Made by a program: the position numbers and the translations under genes. A model generated the notes under the pieces. That model searched no databases and was not told where the DNA came from. It was given only the letters and a program-made list of their open reading frames with translations. This document shows, piece by piece, positions 17,548 to 26,627 of a stretch of DNA of 64,000 nucleotides. Within the stretch, counting starts at the first letter, position 1. Each line of letters opens with the position of its first letter. The stretch is from Treponema sp. (GTDB lineage Bacteria; Spirochaetota; Spirochaetia; Treponematales; Treponemataceae). The stretch covers positions 27,860 to 91,859 of the forward strand of contig JAKSLX010000012.1 of NCBI GenBank assembly GCA_024400915.1. Direction: 5' to 3'.

Positions 17548-18963
17548 ATGGCAGGATTAGAATACGATTTTTCAGTTACAAATCTTGGAGAATGCAAGAT
17601 CAAGTCTCCAATTGAACTTTCACAGCATCACGGTGATTTCCGCGCAACATTCGTTCGTGATGATGCTTACGTCCGCCGTGTAGTCAATTCATACGATGAA
17701 AAACCAGAAGCCATTACTCCGGAAGCTAACCACCTTGAAAAGGCCGGTCCACGCGAATACATCTACTTCAACCCGGAACACGTTACAGCAGGTATCTGTA
17801 CTTGTGGTGGTCTTTGCCCAGGTCTCAACGATGTTATCCGTGCTGTAGTACGCACACTCTGGAACCGCTACGGTGTTCGCCGCATCAAGGGAATCCGCTT
17901 TGGATACCAGGGATTCTTTGAATCAAACGGTTTTGAACCTGTAGACCTTAATCCAGACAACATTGACGAAATCCACAAGATCGGTGGTACATATCTTGGA
18001 ACATCACGCGGTGGCGGAGACAGAACATCAGAAATCGTTGACTCTATCGTAAAGATGGGAATCAACATGATGTTCATCATCGGTGGTGACGGAACACAGC
18101 GCGGTTCATTGGACATCGCAAACGAAGTTCAGCGCCGCGGACTCGACATTGCAGTTGTTGGTATTCCAAAGACTGTTGACAACGACCTTCAGTTCATCGA
18201 CCGTTCATTCGGTTTTGAAACAGCAGTTCAGCAGGGTACAAAGGCAGTTGCTTCAGTTCACATGGAAGCACACTCACAGATCGGCGGTATCGGTCTTGTT
18301 AAGCTCATGGGCCGTGAATCAGGATTCATCGCAGCATGTACAGCAATCGCAAGCCATGAAACAAACTTCTGTCTCATTCCGGAAGTTCCATTTGAACTTG
18401 ATGGACCAAACGGACTCCTTGCCCACCTTGAAGAACGCCTCAAGAGACGCGGTCACGCAGTTATCGTCGTAGCAGAAGGTGCAGGACAGGATCTTCTTGA
18501 AGCAACAGGTCAGACAGACGCTTCAGGAAACAAGAAGCTTGCAGACATCGGTACATTCCTCCGCGACAAGATTAACGCCTACTTCAAGGAAAAGAAGACA
18601 GAAATCAACCTCAAGTACATCGATCCTTCATACGAAGTTCGTGCTGCTGTTACAAACGCAAATGACAGCATGTACTGTGAACGCCTTGGAAACTATGCCG
18701 TTCACGCTGCAATGGCAGGAAAGACAAAGATTGTAATCGGTCTTGTTCACGACAAGTATGTCCACCTTCCAATCAGCATGGCAACCCTCAGCCGCAACAC
18801 CGTTGACCCAGAAAGCTCACTCTGGCGCGACGTTCTTGACGCTACACTCCAGCCTGTATACATGGTAAACAACATGGAAACAGTTACAGAAAAGCTTAAG
18901 AAGGCAAAGGAAGAAACAGACGCTAAGGCTCGTGCCCGCCTTGAAAAAGTAAAGAACATGTAA
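17548..18963 (+). CDS. pfkA: 6-phosphofructokinase, probably ATP-dependent (plant/trypanosome-like clade)
   Basis: 471 aa, longer than the E. coli enzyme. Visible motifs are [27 protein letters not shown] (about 180), GIPKTVDND (about 207) and [10 protein letters not shown]. PPi-dependent enzymes usually have GGDDS; Gly in GGDGT with Lys in PKTVDND matches the ATP-using plant/trypanosome/Entamoeba-type group, so ATP is preferred as donor, as an inference. It phosphorylates fructose 6-phosphate in glycolysis. The ATG at 17548 follows GAGG; a TTG at 17536 is discounted. The sequence uses repetitive, highly biased codons, suggesting strong expression. Confidence 0.9.
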   Translation: MAGLEYDFSVTNLGECKIKSPIELSQHHGDFRATFVRDDAYVRRVVNSYDEKPEAITPEANHLEKAGPREYIYFNPEHVTAGICTCGGLCPGLNDVIRAVVRTLWNRYGVRRIKGIRFGYQGFFESNGFEPVDLNPDNIDEIHKIGGTYLGTSRGGGDRTSEIVDSIVKMGINMMFIIGGDGTQRGSLDIANEVQRRGLDIAVVGIPKTVDNDLQFIDRSFGFETAVQQGTKAVASVHMEAHSQIGGIGLVKLMGRESGFIAACTAIASHETNFCLIPEVPFELDGPNGLLAHLEERLKRRGHAVIVVAEGAGQDLLEATGQTDASGNKKLADIGTFLRDKINAYFKEKKTEINLKYIDPSYEVRAAVTNANDSMYCERLGNYAVHAAMAGKTKIVIGLVHDKYVHLPISMATLSRNTVDPESSLWRDVLDATLQPVYMVNNMETVTEKLKKAKEETDAKARARLEKVKNM

Positions 18964-18986
18964 TTTCCCGTTTCGGGTAAGATAGA

Positions 18987-19028
18987 GGGATGCTTGGGGT
19001 CTCAATGGGATTCTGGCATCCCTTTTTT
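18987..19028 (+). terminator. Terminator after the phosphofructokinase gene
   Basis: GGGATGC (18987-18993) pairs with GCATCCC (19016-19022), followed by T6. Confidence 0.75.
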
Positions 19029-19043
19029 ATTTCTACCCCTCCC

Positions 19044-19072
19044 TTGTTTTTAGATGGTGCATGGGTTAAAAT
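19044..19072 (+). promoter_or_regulatory. Promoter of the 19124 outer-membrane gene
   Basis: TTGTTT (19044-19049), 17-base spacer, TAAAAT (19067-19072). The ribosome site AGGAGA lies ahead of the ATG at 19124. Confidence 0.5.
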
Positions 19073-19123
19073 CATATAGAAGGAAATCTCCAAAATGTGA
19101 ATTTGGATTTTCAGGAGAATGTC

Positions 19124-20284
19124 ATGAGTTTTAGGAAAGTTACCTCAGCCATATTTATTTCTGCCTTTATTTTTTCAGCGGCAAATGCACTGGACAAAAT
19201 CCCTTTCACCATTACTTCATCAGACGGCAAGCAAGTCACCATTGATATTCCTGCTGATCTTGCACCTCTCGTAGAACAGAACAAAACTCAGATTGAAAAG
19301 GCCCTCAAGGAAAACGGCATTACCGAAGACAAAATCAAGGGTGCCGGAGACGTTGCAAAGAGCTACGAAGCCCAGATTGACCAGATTTACGAAGATTACA
19401 AGAAAAGATATCCTCAGCTCACATCACCTTATGCCGATACCATTGGGCAACTCAACAATTTCTGCGACCAGCTTGTTGATGTCATTCCTAATACACAGGG
19501 ATTCCAGAATATCTACGCTGATGCATGGATCGGAAAGCTTATTCCAAGTGCCCATTTTGGCGCTGGAGTCAACGTAGGAGCCTCTTCAATAGATGTTTCA
19601 TCCCTTAAAAAAACTGCGGAAGCGCTGGACATCAACGTTGGAGACATTCCTGATACCCTTGCATTCCCTACAATCAGTGCAGACCTTCGCATAGGCGGAA
19701 TTATACTTCCCTTTGATGTTGGCATTACTGCAATGAAATTCGATTCCTCTACGGTCAGTGCAATTGAAAATGCCATAGACCCCATGAATTTTGACTACTA
19801 TGTAATCGGCGGAGACGTCCGTTATGCCCTTTTGAAAGGCGGAATGCTCAAGCCAAAGGTTTCCCTTGGTGCAGGCTACTACTACACGAGCGGTTCCGTT
19901 GGTGTACGCAACGACAAGGCAAGTGCATCCCTTGATTTTTCTTCACAGGCATACCTTCTTGAAGCTCAGGCTTCCATCAAGCTGCTCTTCCTCATTCCGT
20001 TTGTCGGTACAAAACTCATCTATTCCAAGACTGACATTAACTGGGCCGTTGATGCTAAATGGGATCAGTTCATTGATTCCAATGCGAGCGAATTCGGAAA
20101 CCTCATTGATCAGGGAATCCTTCCTTCTCACTTTTCTGGAAACTCAAGCGGCTCCTCATTCCATCCGCAGATATTCGGTGGATTTGGATTAGATTTATTC
20201 ATAATGACGGCAACTGCTACCGTAGGATATGACCTTAAATCCAAGATTATTTCTGGGGCCATCAGCACCCGCATTTCATGGTAA
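19124..20284 (+). CDS. Putative outer-membrane beta-barrel protein
   Basis: 386 aa. A cleavable signal peptide ends near ANA-LDKIP (about 21-24). A charged helical stretch (about 45-100) is followed by glycine-rich alternating segments (SAHFGAGVNVGASSIDVSS, YYVIGGDVRYALLKGGMLKPKVSLGAGYYYTSGSVGV) and a terminal aromatic residue in STRISW, all features of outer-membrane barrels. The ATG at 19124 follows AGGAG and is preferred to an earlier in-frame start without one. No specific family is recognised with confidence. The function, perhaps a porin or surface protein, is not shown. Confidence 0.65.
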   Translation: MSFRKVTSAIFISAFIFSAANALDKIPFTITSSDGKQVTIDIPADLAPLVEQNKTQIEKALKENGITEDKIKGAGDVAKSYEAQIDQIYEDYKKRYPQLTSPYADTIGQLNNFCDQLVDVIPNTQGFQNIYADAWIGKLIPSAHFGAGVNVGASSIDVSSLKKTAEALDINVGDIPDTLAFPTISADLRIGGIILPFDVGITAMKFDSSTVSAIENAIDPMNFDYYVIGGDVRYALLKGGMLKPKVSLGAGYYYTSGSVGVRNDKASASLDFSSQAYLLEAQASIKLLFLIPFVGTKLIYSKTDINWAVDAKWDQFIDSNASEFGNLIDQGILPSHFSGNSSGSSFHPQIFGGFGLDLFIMTATATVGYDLKSKIISGAISTRISW

Positions 20285-20297
20285 GATTTATGACAAG

Positions 20298-20327
20298 GCC
20301 CAAAATTGAAATCTTTGGGCTTTTTTT
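20298..20327 (+). terminator. Terminator overlapping the next promoter
   Basis: GCCCAAA (20298-20304) pairs with TTTGGGC (20314-20320), then seven T. The loop and T-run lie inside the promoter at 20306-20334. Confidence 0.8.
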
Positions 20328-20334
20328 ATAAAAT
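20306..20334 (+). promoter_or_regulatory. HD-GYP gene promoter embedded in the upstream terminator
   Basis: TTGAAA (20306-20311), 17-base spacer, TAAAAT (20329-20334). The -35 box begins in the terminator loop, and the spacer holds the 3' arm and the T-tract. The ATG at 20342 is 7 bases after the -10 box, with no ribosome site. Confidence 0.6.
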
Positions 20335-20341
20335 GTCACAG

Positions 20342-21673
20342 ATGTTATTTTCTAAAAGTGAAAAAATAAAGTATTCGGTAATGGCAGCCGTTTTCGTACT
20401 GCTTGTTATTCTCTTTCATCACTATGTTCTTTCTGACCGCACTCAGAAAATGAACAGGGAATCTTCTTCACTTTTCTTCAACATTTACCAAAAGGATTCG
20501 GAAGACGTGTGGATGAACATTGTTCCAAACCATCCCCTAATGCACGGAACCGTCTACGAATCAAAGGTTTTTAACCGTTCACCCCACAATATTTCGGACT
20601 GGAAGATGGTTCTGAACATTACAAAACCGGTTTACCTCACCAGCTGCTGGAACGGAACCGTTGAGATCCATCAGAAAACAAAGGAAAAGACAATAGTCCA
20701 AAGTCCGGTACAGCTCCACAACAAGGAATACGAAGAACTCAAGACCCTTGAAGTAAAGAAGTTCTGTGCCAGAAGAAAACCCCTCCTCATTTACCTTAAT
20801 CCCGGAGACAAAATCATCTACTACCCTGATGAAGAATATTCTGAAAACATCATTCCGGCATATAACGGCACAGACTATTTCTATACGGACATCGGGTTCA
20901 TCTTTCACAAGGATGACTCGGAGCCGCTCAACATGGACTTTGACTTTGCCAAGGCATACATTACATACCACATGGAAGATTCCTTCACTGACAATGCAAT
21001 GCTCTATGGTATTGCCTCCCTTTTCCTTTTGTGGGGATTCATCCTTTTGTCCCAGATAAGATTAAAAATCATCAAGCTGTCAAAACTCAGGGACCGCGAA
21101 CATGACAGACAGACAATCGAACAGGTCATGACCGTATTCACCAAATTCATTGATGCAAAGGACATCTACACGGGCGGACACTCTGAACGGGTTGCCAACT
21201 ATTCAAGGATGATTGCAAAGGAAGCCGGCTTTGACGAAGAATACTGCCAGAAAATGTTCTACTGCGGACTTTTGCACGACTGCGGAAAGATTTCTGTAGG
21301 CGACACCATACTTTCAAAGACAGAAAGCCTTACGGAAGAAGAATTCCGTGTTGTGCGCGAACATACAACAAAGGGCTACGAGCTCCTTAAATCCCTCTCT
21401 TCCATTCCTGAAGCCTGCCAGACTGCCCTCTATCACCACGAAAGGTATGACGGAACAGGCTACCCGGAACATCTGAGCGGAAATCTCATTCCAGAAAGTG
21501 CAAGAATCATAGCCGTGGCAGACTCCTATGACGCCATGCATTCTGACCGCTATTACAGAAAAGGCCTTGAAAAGGAAAAGATTCTGGAAGAACTCAAGGA
21601 AAACAGCGGAACCCAGTTTGACCCGACCTTTGTAAACGCTCTGGTCAGCCTTGCAGAAAAGGGAAGAATCTAA
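20342..21673 (+). CDS. Membrane-bound HD-GYP domain phosphodiesterase
   Basis: 443 aa. A first membrane helix (about 11-30) is followed by an extracytoplasmic domain of about 190 residues with no recognised family, then a second helix (GIASLFLLWGFILLSQI). The cytoplasmic HD-GYP domain has GGHSERVANYS, LLHDCGKISVGD (metal-binding HD), EHTTKGYELL, HHERYDGTGYP and VADSYDAMHSDR. Such proteins hydrolyse cyclic di-GMP; the outside domain would be the sensor. The ATG at 20342 is chosen because earlier in-frame starts fall within the promoter. Confidence 0.88.
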   Translation: MLFSKSEKIKYSVMAAVFVLLVILFHHYVLSDRTQKMNRESSSLFFNIYQKDSEDVWMNIVPNHPLMHGTVYESKVFNRSPHNISDWKMVLNITKPVYLTSCWNGTVEIHQKTKEKTIVQSPVQLHNKEYEELKTLEVKKFCARRKPLLIYLNPGDKIIYYPDEEYSENIIPAYNGTDYFYTDIGFIFHKDDSEPLNMDFDFAKAYITYHMEDSFTDNAMLYGIASLFLLWGFILLSQIRLKIIKLSKLRDREHDRQTIEQVMTVFTKFIDAKDIYTGGHSERVANYSRMIAKEAGFDEEYCQKMFYCGLLHDCGKISVGDTILSKTESLTEEEFRVVREHTTKGYELLKSLSSIPEACQTALYHHERYDGTGYPEHLSGNLIPESARIIAVADSYDAMHSDRYYRKGLEKEKILEELKENSGTQFDPTFVNALVSLAEKGRI

Positions 21674-21702
21674 AGCCCAAAAAAAACAGTTCCCGTTTAA
21701 AA

Positions 21703-21736
21703 CAAAAAACTGCCGATGCCCACCCGCAACGGCAGA
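21703..21736 (-). terminator. Terminator of the sigma factor gene
   Basis: On the minus strand CTGCCG pairs with CGGCAG and is followed by T6. It lies between convergent genes. Confidence 0.7.
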
Positions 21737-21804
21737 GAAAATATCCCAACCAAAAATTTGTTGAGTTAATATATCACGGGAATTTGAAAATATCAAGAAT
21801 AATT

Positions 21805-22653
21805 CTAGACAGCCTCGCCGAACATTCCGTCAAAGAGGCACCTGTTTTCCGTCTCGCGGAACCTTTTCATTGCCTTTATTTCTTTCTGGCGGATTCCTTC
21901 GCGGGTAATTTCCTTTCCCCAATTTCTGGCTATCTCATCAAGGGAAAGTGCCTTGCCTGTTCCAAGACCGTAGTGACTTTCAAGAACCCTTCTTTCATCT
22001 TCAGGAAGACTGTTCATCACCTTCTTGAAATTCCTGTTCATATCTGCTGAAACCACTTCATCAAGAGGATCAACGGCAGAAGCATCACTGCAGAAATCGT
22101 AGAAGCTTGAATCATCTTCATCAGAGATCAGGGCATCAAGGGAAGAAACGCTGGAGGTTGCTTCAAGAATGGCCTTTACGCCAGCCTTTGTTGCACCCAC
22201 TTTTTTTGCAATATATTCGTATCTTTCCGACTGTCCTAGACCTTCGGGAAGATTTGCCTCTACCAGGCGGATTTTTGAAAGCAAAACCTGGCAGTTGTGG
22301 GGAAGTCTGATGGCATGGGTCATTCCTGCTTCTGCATTCATTTCTGCACGAATCCAGAAAGCGGCACAGGTAATGAAGCGGACGTTCTTTTCAAGCTTGA
22401 ATTTGGAAACGGCCTTTACGAGCCCCATATTCCCGGCTGAAATAAGGTCTTCTATGTCGGCCTTGCAGCCCTTCCTGAGCATTTTCTTTGCCTGGTCCAC
22501 TACAAACCTTAAATTTGCCTGGATGATTCTGGCACTGGCCTTCCTGTCGCCTGCCTGAGCCTTCTTTATGAGTTCCTTTTCTTCTTCTGCAGTAAGGAAT
22601 TCGAATTTTTCGAGACTCTTAAGATAATTGTCAAATGAGTTGAATTCTTTCAT
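21805..22653 (-). CDS. Sigma70-family RNA polymerase sigma factor
   Basis: 282 aa from the ATG at 22651-22653, which follows AGGAGAA at 6 bases. Region 1.2 (FDNYLKSLEKFEFLTAEEE) is followed by region 2 (NLRFVVDQAKKML...DIEDLISAGNMGLVKAVSKF, with FITCAAFWIRAEM for -10 recognition), region 3 and region 4 (LPEDERRVLESHYGLG...SLDEIARNWGKEITREGIRQ). The size and the presence of regions 1.2 to 4 place it with alternative group 2/3 factors rather than ECF. Its regulon cannot be told. It is divergent from a WYL regulator with a palindrome between them. Confidence 0.88.
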   Translation of the reverse strand: MKEFNSFDNYLKSLEKFEFLTAEEEKELIKKAQAGDRKASARIIQANLRFVVDQAKKMLRKGCKADIEDLISAGNMGLVKAVSKFKLEKNVRFITCAAFWIRAEMNAEAGMTHAIRLPHNCQVLLSKIRLVEANLPEGLGQSERYEYIAKKVGATKAGVKAILEATSSVSSLDALISDEDDSSFYDFCSDASAVDPLDEVVSADMNRNFKKVMNSLPEDERRVLESHYGLGTGKALSLDEIARNWGKEITREGIRQKEIKAMKRFRETENRCLFDGMFGEAV

Positions 22654-22798
22654 GTTCTTTTCTCCTGTAATCTTCAAAGTTCTACCATCAGTCATTCACT
22701 TAAAATACCGTTCATTCAAAATTGTTTTTCAACCTGACATTACCTTTTCATCCGCTGTCTGCCTCCTTAATTGCCTATAGCTTAATTATCGCACATTA

Positions 22799-22893
22799 CC
22801 TCTATCAAATGATGATATAGGGTTAATCATTTCACATTCATAAAGATGACAAATCAATTTTTGTATGTATAATATAGTTATTACCCTCTATCA
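22799..22893. promoter_or_regulatory. Shared regulatory region: palindrome, half-site and -10 box
   Basis: CCTcTATCA-aatga-TGATAtAGGG (22799-22822) is a near-palindrome. CCCTCTATCA recurs at 22884-22893, just after TATAAT (22868-22873). The palindrome sits between likely divergent promoters of the sigma factor (extended TGCGATAAT on the minus strand) and the WYL gene. The regulator is not known. Confidence 0.4.
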
Positions 22894-22927
22894 ATTTGTG
22901 ACTGTACGTCAAAAAAAGGTCGAAATT

Positions 22928-23926
22928 ATGGAAAAAAAAGACAGAACCTGGAAACTCAGGAAAATCGTTGAATACATCCGCACCATGGATTATCCCAATG
23001 CAAAGGACCTCAAAAAACGCTTTTTTAACGAAGAATCCCTTAATATGAGCGAGGTCACCGTGTACAGGTACATCAACTACCTTAAAAACGTGGAAAAGGC
23101 CCCAATAAAGGCTGACATGAACAGGTTTAAGAGCGGCTATTACCTGGAAGACCCTAATTTCTGGTCAGACAAGGTAAATCTGAGCACCGGTGAACTGGTA
23201 GGCCTTGGCTTGCTTCAGAGCCTTATGAAAGTCTATAAGAATACTCCGGTAGAAAAAGACCTTGCATCCCTTTTTGGAAAAATCAAGAACTATCTTCCTG
23301 ACGGAGCCAGATATGATGAATCCAAGATTGCACAGTACATCCGCGTAATCAACGATCCTATGGCGGTCATAGATACTACGATTTTCACCACCCTCATTGA
23401 AAGCGTTCAGGAACACAGGGCCATTTCCTTCAATTACACAAAGAACGGTGCCCTGCAGCCTAAAAAATACACTTTCTTTCCATACAGGATACTTTTCCAC
23501 CAGAACGGAGACTGGTATGTTCACGGATGCCTTGCCGACCAGACTTCGGAATTCAGGACCTTTTCCTTTTCCAGAATGACGGACATAAAGCCAACGGGCG
23601 AAAGGTTTTCAATTCCAGTCGACTACAGACTTGAAAAATACCTGGACCCGGAAGTAGGCGTGTGGCACAGCGATTCCTACTACACCGTAAAACTGCTCTT
23701 CCACAAGGGCATTGCCCAGCACGTAAGGGAAAGGAAATGGCACCATACGGAGCAGAAAACAACAAATGAAGACGGAAGTGTCCTCGTTCAGTTCAAAACC
23801 TCCCAGATTTACGATTTAAGGCGCATCGTGATGGGTTACGGAAGCAAAGTAACAGTCTTGGAGCCTCCTGAGCTCATAGAAGACATAAAAAAAGAGCTTT
23901 CAGACATGAACAGAATCTACGGATAG
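22928..23926 (+). CDS. WYL-domain transcriptional regulator
   Basis: 332 aa. An N-terminal HTH region (LRKIVEYIRTMDYPNAKDLKKRFF...SEVTVYRYINYLKN) precedes a WYL domain with ISFNYTKNGALQPKKYTFFP, PYRILFHQNGDWYVHGC and FRTFSFSRM, and a WCX-type C-terminal part. WYL proteins often sense nucleotides or DNA ends and act as regulators. The ATG at 22928 follows AAAGG; an earlier in-frame ATG at 22865 overlaps the -10 box and is rejected. It is divergent from the sigma factor gene, with a candidate operator between. Confidence 0.85.
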   Translation: MEKKDRTWKLRKIVEYIRTMDYPNAKDLKKRFFNEESLNMSEVTVYRYINYLKNVEKAPIKADMNRFKSGYYLEDPNFWSDKVNLSTGELVGLGLLQSLMKVYKNTPVEKDLASLFGKIKNYLPDGARYDESKIAQYIRVINDPMAVIDTTIFTTLIESVQEHRAISFNYTKNGALQPKKYTFFPYRILFHQNGDWYVHGCLADQTSEFRTFSFSRMTDIKPTGERFSIPVDYRLEKYLDPEVGVWHSDSYYTVKLLFHKGIAQHVRERKWHHTEQKTTNEDGSVLVQFKTSQIYDLRRIVMGYGSKVTVLEPPELIEDIKKELSDMNRIYG

Positions 23927-23933
23927 GCACAAA

Positions 23934-23981
23934 ACGGGGTCACCTTGCAAAAATCCTTTTGCATCTGGCCTCGTTTTTTTT
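23934..23981 (+). terminator. Terminator after the WYL gene
   Basis: ACGGGGTC pairs with GGCCTCGT (with G-U pairs) and encloses TTGCAAAA/TTTTGCA, followed by T8. From here to 24170 the sequence is AT-rich with no gene seen. Confidence 0.65.
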
Positions 23982-24172
23982 ATGACAAAATAACACTTTC
24001 ATTTGCTTTTTTTATTATTTTTTATAAATATTTTCGTTTTTGTAACCATATTTTGTCTTATAAGCCCTTAAAATAGGCAGTTAAAAATTTTTTTTCAATC
24101 TGTCACCTAGGAATGTTGTTATCCGTCTAGAAATAGGGAATCGGGGTAAGTTGGGAGACTAACGCTCATTTG

Positions 24173-24229
24173 TTGACTTCTACCACTATCGCTAGTATAC
24201 TGTGAACACTAAAAACGCTAGATATAGCG
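24173..24229 (+). promoter_or_regulatory. nrdD promoter with NrdR-box-like site
   Basis: TTGACT (24173-24178), 17-base spacer, TATACT (24196-24201). CGCTAGATATAGCG (24216-24229) matches the NrdR box core CWATATATWG with one change. A second palindrome, AGTATACT, overlaps the -10 box. The centre-to-centre spacing is about 25 bases rather than the usual 31, so the pair is less certain than the single site. Confidence 0.5.
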
Positions 24230-24299
24230 AATTTGGCATGAAAAAAGTTGAATTTGCTGCATATACTGACAAATGCTGCAATTCGAGAGGGGAAAAAGT

Positions 24300-26462
24300 A
24301 TGAAGATCATCAAACGCAGTGGAGCGGAAGTTGTTTATGACCGCAACAAGATTGCAAGTGCTGTAAAGAAAGCTAACGAACAGGTTATCGAAGCAAAGCG
24401 CCTTACAGATGCCCAGATCGAATCCATCGTTGATGATATCGAAATTGAATGCCATAGCTCCGGCCGTGCCCTTAATGTTGAAGACATCCAGGATCTCGTT
24501 GAAAACGGAATCATGCAGAACAATGCCTTCGACGTTGCAAAACTCTACATTACATACCGTTACCGCCATCAGCTCATGAGAAAGGAAAACACAACTGACC
24601 AGCAGATCATGAGCCTTCTTGAAGAAAACAACGAGGAAGTAAAGCAGGAAAATTCCAACAAGAACCCTACTGTTGTTTCCGTTCAGCGCGATTACATGGC
24701 AGGTGAAGTTTCCAAGGACATTACACGCCGCTTCCTTCTGGATCCGGATATTTCAAAGGCACACGACGATGGAATCATCCATTTCCACGACGCCGACTAC
24801 TTTGCACAGCACATGCACAACTGTGACCTTGTAAACCTTGAGGACATGCTCCAGAACGGAACTGTAATCAGCGGAACAAAAATTGACCGCCCACACTCTT
24901 TCAGCACTGCATGTAACATTGCAACACAGATCATTGCACAGGTAGCATCAAGCCAGTACGGCGGACAGAGCATCACTTTGGCTCACCTTGCCCCATTCGT
25001 AGAAGTAAGCCGCAAGAAGATCACTCAGGAAACAACTGAAATGATCCAGAAGACAGGCCTCAATGTTACAACAGAACAGTTCAACTATATGGTAGACCAG
25101 CGCGTAAAGGACGAAATCAAGCGCGGTGTACAGACAATCCAGTATCAGGTAATCACTTTGATGACCACAAACGGACAGGCCCCATTCGTAACTGTTTTCA
25201 TGTACCTTAACGAAGCAAAGAACGAACAGGAAAAGGCTGACCTTGCCCTTATCATAGAAGAAGTACTCAAGCAGCGCTATCAGGGCGTTAAGAATGAGAA
25301 GGGTGCATGGATTACACCTGCATTCCCAAAACTCATCTATGTTCTTGAAGAAGACAATGTTGATCAGGGAACTCCTTACTACTACCTTACGGAACTTGCT
25401 GCAAAGTGTACTGCTCGCCGCATGGTTCCAGACTACATTTCTGAGAAGAAAATGATTGAACTCAAGGAAGGCAACTGTTACCCTTGCATGGGATGCCGTT
25501 CGTTCCTTACAGTTTATCGTGACGAAACAGGCAAGCCAAAGTTCTACGGAAGATTCAACCAGGGTGTCGTTACCCTCAACCTTGTAGACCTTGCATGTTC
25601 TTCAGGTGGTGACAAGGCAAAATTCTGGGAAATCATGGATGAACGCCTTGAACTCTGCCACAGAGCCCTCAGAATACGCCACAACCGCCTTCTTGGTACA
25701 AAGTCTGACGTAGCACCAATCCTTTGGCAGAACGGTGCCCTTGCACGACTCCAGAAGGGTGAAGTAATCGACAAGCTCCTTTACAACGGATATTCAACAA
25801 TTTCCCTTGGCTACGCAGGTCTTTGCGAATGTGTTAAGTTCATGACAGGAAAGAGCCACACAGATCCAGAAGCCAAGCCATTTGCCCTTGAAGTTATGCA
25901 CGCACTCAACGATGCCTGCAAAAAGTGGAAGGCTGCAGAACACATCGACTACTCTGTATACGGAACACCACTTGAAAGCACAACATACAAGTTTGCAAAG
26001 TGCCTCAAGCGCCGTTTTGGAAACATTCCTGGAGTTACAGACAAGAACTACATTACTAACAGCTACCATGTTAATGTTACAGAAAAAATCGATGCATTTA
26101 CAAAGCTTACATTCGAATCACAGTTCCAGGAACTTTCTCCAGGCGGTGCCGTAAGCTATGTAGAAGTACCAAACATGGAAAACAATCTTCCTGCTGTAAT
26201 GTCGCTCCTCAAGCACATCTACAACAACATCATGTATGCCGAGCTCAACACAAAGAGCGACTTCTGCCAGAAGTGCGGATATACAGGCGAGATCAAGATT
26301 GAAAAGGATGCAGACAGCAAGTTGATTTGGAAGTGCCCTAACTGTGGTAACTCAGACCAGACAACAATGAATGTTGCACGCCGTACTTGCGGATACATCG
26401 GTACACAGTACTGGAATCAGGGTCGCACTCAGGAAATCCAGGAAAGAGTACTTCATCTGTAA
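24300..26462 (+). CDS. nrdD: Anaerobic (class III) ribonucleoside-triphosphate reductase NrdD
   Basis: 720 aa. It reduces NTPs to dNTPs with a glycyl radical under anoxic conditions. An N-terminal ATP-cone (about 1-95, KIIKRSGAEVVYDRNKIASAV) gives allosteric control. The catalytic region has Cys393, Cys396 and Cys399 in NCYPCMGC. Zinc ligands are CQKCGY (656/659) and CPNCGN. The radical glycine is Gly698 in RRTCGYIGTQYW. The ATG at 24300 follows GAGAGGGG. The activase NrdG is encoded at 28137, beyond an arabinofuranosidase gene. Confidence 0.96.
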   Translation: MKIIKRSGAEVVYDRNKIASAVKKANEQVIEAKRLTDAQIESIVDDIEIECHSSGRALNVEDIQDLVENGIMQNNAFDVAKLYITYRYRHQLMRKENTTDQQIMSLLEENNEEVKQENSNKNPTVVSVQRDYMAGEVSKDITRRFLLDPDISKAHDDGIIHFHDADYFAQHMHNCDLVNLEDMLQNGTVISGTKIDRPHSFSTACNIATQIIAQVASSQYGGQSITLAHLAPFVEVSRKKITQETTEMIQKTGLNVTTEQFNYMVDQRVKDEIKRGVQTIQYQVITLMTTNGQAPFVTVFMYLNEAKNEQEKADLALIIEEVLKQRYQGVKNEKGAWITPAFPKLIYVLEEDNVDQGTPYYYLTELAAKCTARRMVPDYISEKKMIELKEGNCYPCMGCRSFLTVYRDETGKPKFYGRFNQGVVTLNLVDLACSSGGDKAKFWEIMDERLELCHRALRIRHNRLLGTKSDVAPILWQNGALARLQKGEVIDKLLYNGYSTISLGYAGLCECVKFMTGKSHTDPEAKPFALEVMHALNDACKKWKAAEHIDYSVYGTPLESTTYKFAKCLKRRFGNIPGVTDKNYITNSYHVNVTEKIDAFTKLTFESQFQELSPGGAVSYVEVPNMENNLPAVMSLLKHIYNNIMYAELNTKSDFCQKCGYTGEIKIEKDADSKLIWKCPNCGNSDQTTMNVARRTCGYIGTQYWNQGRTQEIQERVLHL

Positions 26463-26485
26463 AACAATCGTAAAATTATAAATAA

Positions 26486-26612
26486 AGGGGCGTCTGATAA
26501 GTTCAATCTGCGGTGGTTGAGCTTGTCGAAACCACCACTAATGTTGTGATGGTCATTTCGACAGGCTCAATGACCGCAACGCTGAGTACTTATTGGATTG
26601 CCCTATTTTTTT
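26486..26612 (+). repeat. Nested hairpin repeat acting as a terminator after nrdD
   Basis: Imperfect outer arms (AGGGGCGTCTGATAAGT and ACTTATTGGATTGCCCT) end in T8. Inside are two strong hairpins, GGTGGTT...AACCACC (26512-26536) and GGTCATT...AATGACC (26551-26575), with TCGAAA or TTTCGA in the loops. It is related to the elements at 280 and 8549. The T8 run is directly followed by the ribosome site of the next gene. Confidence 0.7.
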
Positions 26613-26627
26613 TGAAGGATGTCAGAT

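Noticed and set aside
24105..24170. Cobalamin-riboswitch-like core in front of nrdD: AATAGGGAATC and CTAACGC at the same 16-base spacing as in the E. coli btuB leader
   Set aside because: The bases between do not form the needed stem, no B12 box follows, and a good TTGACT-N17-TATACT promoter lies downstream of it. A covariance search with RF00174 would decide; a score above threshold would reverse this.
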